Assembly (NCBI GenBank): GCA_016202745.1
Contig: JACQOB010000168.1
Span: forward strand, 1 to 31,072
Direction of reading: 5' to 3'
DNA: 31,072 bases
Source of the DNA: Candidatus Aenigmatarchaeota archaeon
GTDB taxonomy: Archaea > Aenigmatarchaeota > Aenigmatarchaeia > QMZP01
Positions 28,801-31,072 of this stretch are shown here, piece by piece. The translations under genes were made by a program, and so were the position numbers. The notes beneath the pieces are model-generated. The model did no database searches, had not been told where the DNA came from, and saw only the letters and a program-made list of their open reading frames with translations. Every line of letters starts with the position of its first letter. Within the stretch, counting starts at the first letter, position 1.

Positions 28801-31072
28801 GGCGACGGGACGTTCCAGCCCTTCACCACGATTACTCACCCGTTCAGCAATGTGTATTCTGTGATGCTTGGCGACTTTGACGGCGACGGCAACACCGACA
28901 TATTATCTGACACCGGCGGCTCCGGCGGTCTGTATTTCCTGGGAGGCCGGGGGGACGGGACATTTGAGCCTGAAATTTTCGTGGGCGCAAACCTTAATAA
29001 TTACCAGCCCGGCGACGCCTTTGACTTCAGCGGAGACGGCAATCTTGACATTGTAATGACTGATTTCAGCAGCAGGCGCGTCTGGTATTTCCCCGGCAAC
29101 GGCGACGGGACGTTCCAGGCGGGTCAGCTAATAGGCGCGGCCGTTGGGTCAGGTGACAGGATGGGTATTGCGGGGCCGCTGGCTTCCAATGCCGTGAGGG
29201 TTGTAGTCCAGCCGCACGCCTCGGCAACCCTTGAATACGTGTTCGATTCAACTGTTCCTATTAACAAGACAGATAACATTACGATAAGGACAAACGACGG
29301 CGCAAACCCAAAGATATTTATCCCTGTTTCCCTTGAGGTTATTGACATAGTCTATCCAAGCCTGTTTAACATCACGCAGACCCCCACAGCGCCTACTGTG
29401 GATGATATTGTAACCATTACCGCGGTGGCGACCGATGATTCCGGCATTGCCTCAGTCCTAATCAACTATTCCGTGGGCGGCAGCTACGCGCTCGCCGCCA
29501 TGAACCTCACGCAGAACAGCACCTACCAGATCGATATTGACATGTCTGCAGCCACAGGCAATCTCACATACCAGATAACGGCGACAGACCTTGGCGGCAA
29601 CCAGAACATCTCTGAGGTATTCACAACAATTGTATCGGCTCCGGCCATTGCTGTCTCACCGGCTTCCCACGATTTCGGTACGCTTCTAATTGGTGATGTT
29701 GCAAGGCAAAACATCACAATAGGCAACAATGGGACTTCAGCGCTGAAGGCCACTATCACGATACCCCGCTGGCTGAAGTTCACCTCTCCAGGCACGCAGG
29801 CCGAATCCCTTTTCCTGGTTGCGGGCGACGACTCGAGCGGCCTATATACAATCAGCATATTCGGAAACAACACTTTCGGCGCAATTAACAAGTCCCTTGT
29901 CTTCGGCACCCTACACAGGGGTGTTGGGAATGCGGATTTCGACCTTGACGGCGACCAGGACTTTGTCACTGGAAATCCAAGCAATAATCACATGTATTTC
30001 GCCGAGAACAGGGGTGGAATGAATTTTGCCGCGCCCAGGCAGGCCGGCACTCCCATATCATTGAGCTCATACGTGATGGATATAGCCACAGGGGATTTCA
30101 ATAATGACAAATTCCCCGACTTTGTGGTTTCGGGAAATAATGATGATCTCCACCTGTTCTTAGGATACGGCAATGGCAGCTTCAACGCAACAACCATAAC
30201 TTTCAATGCTCCAGGCAGCAGCGGAAGGGGCAAGGACGCTGCCGACCTGAACGGGGATAGCTACCTGGACTTCGTATACGGAGAATGCTGCACCGGCACT
30301 GTATATGCCTACCTGGGCAATGGCATGGGCGGGTTCGCGGAAACCTTCCTGTTTGACACCTCCGGAAACAGCGACGACCCTTACGGCATCGCAGCGGCGG
30401 ACTTTGATGGCGACGGCATTGCCGACATAATAGCCCAGGGAGGGAGCGACGGCGAGTTCAGGCTTTACAAAGGGCTTGGTGACGGAAGGGCATTTGCCGA
30501 CATGGGCCCCGTGTTCGACACCGATAATCCCGGCGGCGCGGACAACTTTGACTTTGATTCGGACGGCGACCAGGACATTGCAGTAATGACCGGCGGAACC
30601 AGGGATGTCAGGTATTACAGGAACAATGGCACAGGATCATTTGCGTTTGACAGGAGCCTCGGATTAACCACAACAACGTCATTCGGCATTGCGGCGCCGG
30701 AAATATCCGATGCAATGCGGGTGAACGTGCCTGCTGGCCAGTCTTTGCAGATAGAAGTGCAGGCTGACACTTCACTTGCCTTGGCCGAAAACAGGACAAT
30801 AACCATAAGATCGAACGACCCCCTTGCACACGAAACAGCAATCCCGGTTTCAGTTGACATACATGATACAATGCCTCCCGCATTCACTTCAATTGAAACC
30901 ATACCACAGGTCCTGACCGTGGATTACACGGCTGAGATCCGGGCTGTGGTCACAGACAACTCAAGAATACGAAATGTCACAATAAACTTTTCAGTTGGCG
31001 GCAGCCCGTTCTCCGTCCGGAATATGACTCTGACAAGTCCGGGCACCTATTCGCTGTTCACAAGCCTCAGGA
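25822..31072 (+). CDS. Giant secreted protein with CARDB domains and repeated FG-GAP-like propellers nested in ASH-like domains; 3' end outside window
   Basis: The frame is open from ATG 25822 to the right edge, 1750 codons. MKKGISSRNAAMVTLVMLAV and PILFATAQ form a clear signal peptide with cleavage likely after ATA. Two CARDB domains follow (about 25921-26245 and 26249-26577: PDLIIESIFTDPL, VSNIGGITITDPV; PDLVVTGVFASPE, LANRGITDITADF). Next come Ig-like domains, one interrupted by a foreign beta-sandwich (about 27034-27711). Then a unit of about 1.5 kb is repeated from 27844 and from 29353, with a third starting at 30874. Each unit has an Ig-like domain, half of an ASH-like domain, a six-motif FG-GAP/VCBS-like propeller, and the other half of the ASH-like domain. 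No enzymatic domain is visible; an adhesive or scaffold role is likely. It overlaps the upstream gene by 4 bases and should be translationally coupled to it. Confidence 0.9.
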   Translation, partial: MKKGISSRNAAMVTLVMLAVAMPILFATAQPTDPDLIIESIFTDPLVLVDSQPVLITATVSNIGGITITDPVDVFFSIDGNLYDIATDSSPLPPNSSVNLSFTWFAVAGQHTVAAEADPNQLVPEDNETNNVLVQNLPFVSGPDLVVTGVFASPERLRPGDPVTFTATLANRGITDITADFYLELDVDGTLLTYDYVADDIPANGSVNFTSPVAWTATSPGIHNITMAGDVFDYIAEQDESNNQHSNLFSVLGPPAIANITTNPAYPGLNQDVTVMANVTAEAGVASATLSYSLNGSAFINATMVENAGLYEATIPGQAATTNVAFIISAADLDGFSASAQKAFIMDGSPPTIAMGQVSPPVPNATTEVEVNADIRDNVGIGHAEVLYSLDNITFSSVPFNETGISLIPSDPGIGSGPTTLASSYLFWDTQSGGYINDGGSDAYDGMYFLNYQGSNYGESAVQWEASQREIVFRAQTIGGLVFSRKFYAPQSGYWGRYIDTVHNPAAGPVNITMSVHGNLGSDGSTTTWATESFWLGTDDTNGVGDPSLAHVFGKIGASGTNIIFTDNVDLTYNLIVQPGENRSVVTFAVKTPNQTHSRMIAEEIVALFDSESSEYNAFMTTGEAAIVANWKMATTAAVIPASNRTGDVFYFVNATDLSGNSAASATASYFTDGNLPNITNITFPLAATIDQNVTISAIAADDMGILAVFLNYSLGSGYQLAQMAPVGSGIYEATVDLSPAAGNMTFSVIALDTANNHGVSSQFTVVVFKPIIQVSPSSMSVSGVIGEFLARNLTIANDGDLNLTAIIQTPRFAGLQGQLTAASCQDEFIITGDGNGNLYYIRSNGDGTFGPQTFIGSNDLNVWGLGIADFDSDSDCDFVHGGNSNNIRLYRQISSGSFGPPAIVGTYTSSGYSMDIAAADYNNDGNADFVISGNNNLLFLFSGNGDGTFVRTSLQNSFDTARGKDAGDVDNDGNMDFVIATTSNNLYLYKGNGDGTFQPFTTITHPFSNVYSVMLGDFDGDGNTDILSDTGGSGGLYFLGGRGDGTFEPEIFVGANLNNYQPGDAFDFSGDGNLDIVMTDFSSRRVWYFPGNGDGTFQAGQLIGAAVGSGDRMGIAGPLASNAVRVVVQPHASATLEYVFDSTVPINKTDNITIRTNDGANPKIFIPVSLEVIDIVYPSLFNITQTPTAPTVDDIVTITAVATDDSGIASVLINYSVGGSYALAAMNLTQNSTYQIDIDMSAATGNLTYQITATDLGGNQNISEVFTTIVSAPAIAVSPASHDFGTLLIGDVARQNITIGNNGTSALKATITIPRWLKFTSPGTQAESLFLVAGDDSSGLYTISIFGNNTFGAINKSLVFGTLHRGVGNADFDLDGDQDFVTGNPSNNHMYFAENRGGMNFAAPRQAGTPISLSSYVMDIATGDFNNDKFPDFVVSGNNDDLHLFLGYGNGSFNATTITFNAPGSSGRGKDAADLNGDSYLDFVYGECCTGTVYAYLGNGMGGFAETFLFDTSGNSDDPYGIAAADFDGDGIADIIAQGGSDGEFRLYKGLGDGRAFADMGPVFDTDNPGGADNFDFDSDGDQDIAVMTGGTRDVRYYRNNGTGSFAFDRSLGLTTTTSFGIAAPEISDAMRVNVPAGQSLQIEVQADTSLALAENRTITIRSNDPLAHETAIPVSVDIHDTMPPAFTSIETIPQVLTVDYTAEIRAVVTDNSRIRNVTINFSVGGSPFSVRNMTLTSPGTYSLFTSLR
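27034..27711 (+). other. Beta-sandwich domain inserted within an Ig-like domain
   Basis: The Ig-like domain that starts PPTIAMGQVSPP breaks after FSSVPFNETG (27031) and resumes at WKMATTAAVIPA and VFYFVNATDLSGNSA (27712 on), the normal second half. The roughly 226-residue insert (SSYLFWDTQSGGYINDGG, FSRKFYAPQSGYWGRYID, TTWATESFWLGTDD, SVVTFAVKTPNQT) looks all-beta and rich in aromatic residues. I do not recognise its family; a jelly-roll binding domain is possible. Confidence 0.5.
27844..29352 (+). repeat. Tandem unit 1: Ig-like, ASH-like half, propeller, ASH-like half
   Basis: Ig-like part 27844-28128 (NITNITFPLAATIDQNVTIS); first ASH-like half 28132-28296 (IIQVSPSSMSVSGVIGEF); propeller 28297-29190 with motifs such as YNNDGNADFV, VDNDGNMDFV, FDGDGNTDIL and FSGDGNLDIV, each blade ending in GDGTF or similar about every 150 bases; second ASH-like half 29191-29346 (VRVVVQPHAS, NITIRTNDG, IFIPVSLEV). 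The calcium-type DxDxDG loops are the FG-GAP/VCBS signature. Confidence 0.8.
29353..30873 (+). repeat. Tandem unit 2: same architecture as unit 1
   Basis: Ig-like part from 29353 (LFNITQTPTAPTVDDIVTIT); first ASH-like half from 29641 (AIAVSPASHDFGTLLIGDVA); propeller about 29800-30714 (FDLDGDQDFV, FNNDKFPDFV, LNGDSYLDFV, FDGDGIADII, FDSDGDQDIA); second ASH-like half 30715-30867 (MRVNVPAGQSLQIEV, RTITIRSNDP). It matches unit 1 blade for blade, for example GRGKDAADLNGD against ARGKDAGDVDND in the fourth blade. Confidence 0.8.
30874..31072 (+). repeat. Tandem unit 3: start of Ig-like part, cut by window edge
   Basis: PPAFTSIETIPQVLTVDYTA, then ITVNFSVGG-like ITINFSVGG text (NVTINFSVGGSPF) matches the opening Ig-like part of units 1 (VFLNYSLGSGY) and 2 (VLINYSVGGSY). 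The unit continues beyond the right edge. Confidence 0.7.

Overview
The window is almost wholly coding on the + strand. It holds five genes: four very large secreted or surface proteins (the first cut by the left edge, the last by the right edge) and one small chaperone-like gene. Non-coding DNA totals about 130 bases, and I see no RNA gene, insertion sequence or CRISPR array. The host is most likely an archaeon. Two upstream regions carry archaeal-type TATA boxes, one placed so that the transcript would be nearly leaderless. Starts include GTG and TTG, AGG dominates the arginine codons, ATA is common for isoleucine, and all three stop codons are used, so the code is standard. The domain style (NosD-like beta-helices, thrombospondin type 3 calcium repeats, PKD and CARDB modules, many N-glycosylation sequons) fits large archaeal cell-surface proteins. 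I cannot assign a phylum; an uncultured lineage such as a DPANN archaeon is only a guess.

Layout. (1) 1-4181: a KP-43-like subtilase (S8) with tandem propeptides, followed by two beta-helix units and a basic C-terminal tail. (2) 4231-14310, own promoter: a 3359-residue mosaic with a TSP3 repeat, beta-helix, PKD-like domains, a lipase-like alpha/beta-hydrolase interrupted by an inserted NlpC/P60 cysteine hydrolase, CARDB, PKD, TSP3, then beta-helices and a tail related to that of gene 1. (3) 14390-15073, own promoter: a membrane-anchored SurA-type chaperone without a PPIase domain. (4) 15074-25825, directly abutting gene 3: a 3583-residue protein with a short beta-helix, TSP3 repeats split by an F5/8C domain, tandem propeptides, an intact S8 protease, a beta-propeller, a type I phosphodiesterase/alkaline-phosphatase-superfamily domain, a Rossmann-like domain and Ig/cadherin-like repeats. 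(5) 25822 to the right edge, overlapping gene 4 by ATGA: a secreted protein with CARDB domains and a tandem ~1.5 kb unit in which an FG-GAP-like propeller sits inside an ASH-like domain.

Taken together this looks like a locus for giant exported hydrolase-adhesin proteins. It combines two subtilases, a putative cell-wall peptidase, a degenerate lipase fold and a phosphodiesterase with adhesive and calcium-binding modules. A small chaperone gene is placed to be co-expressed with the third and fourth giants. The most unusual points are the hydrolase-within-hydrolase insertion with a clear base-composition shift, the shared C-terminal cassette that may be a sorting signal, the PPIase-less SurA-like gene at the head of a giant-protein operon, and the repeated domain-in-domain architecture of the last gene.
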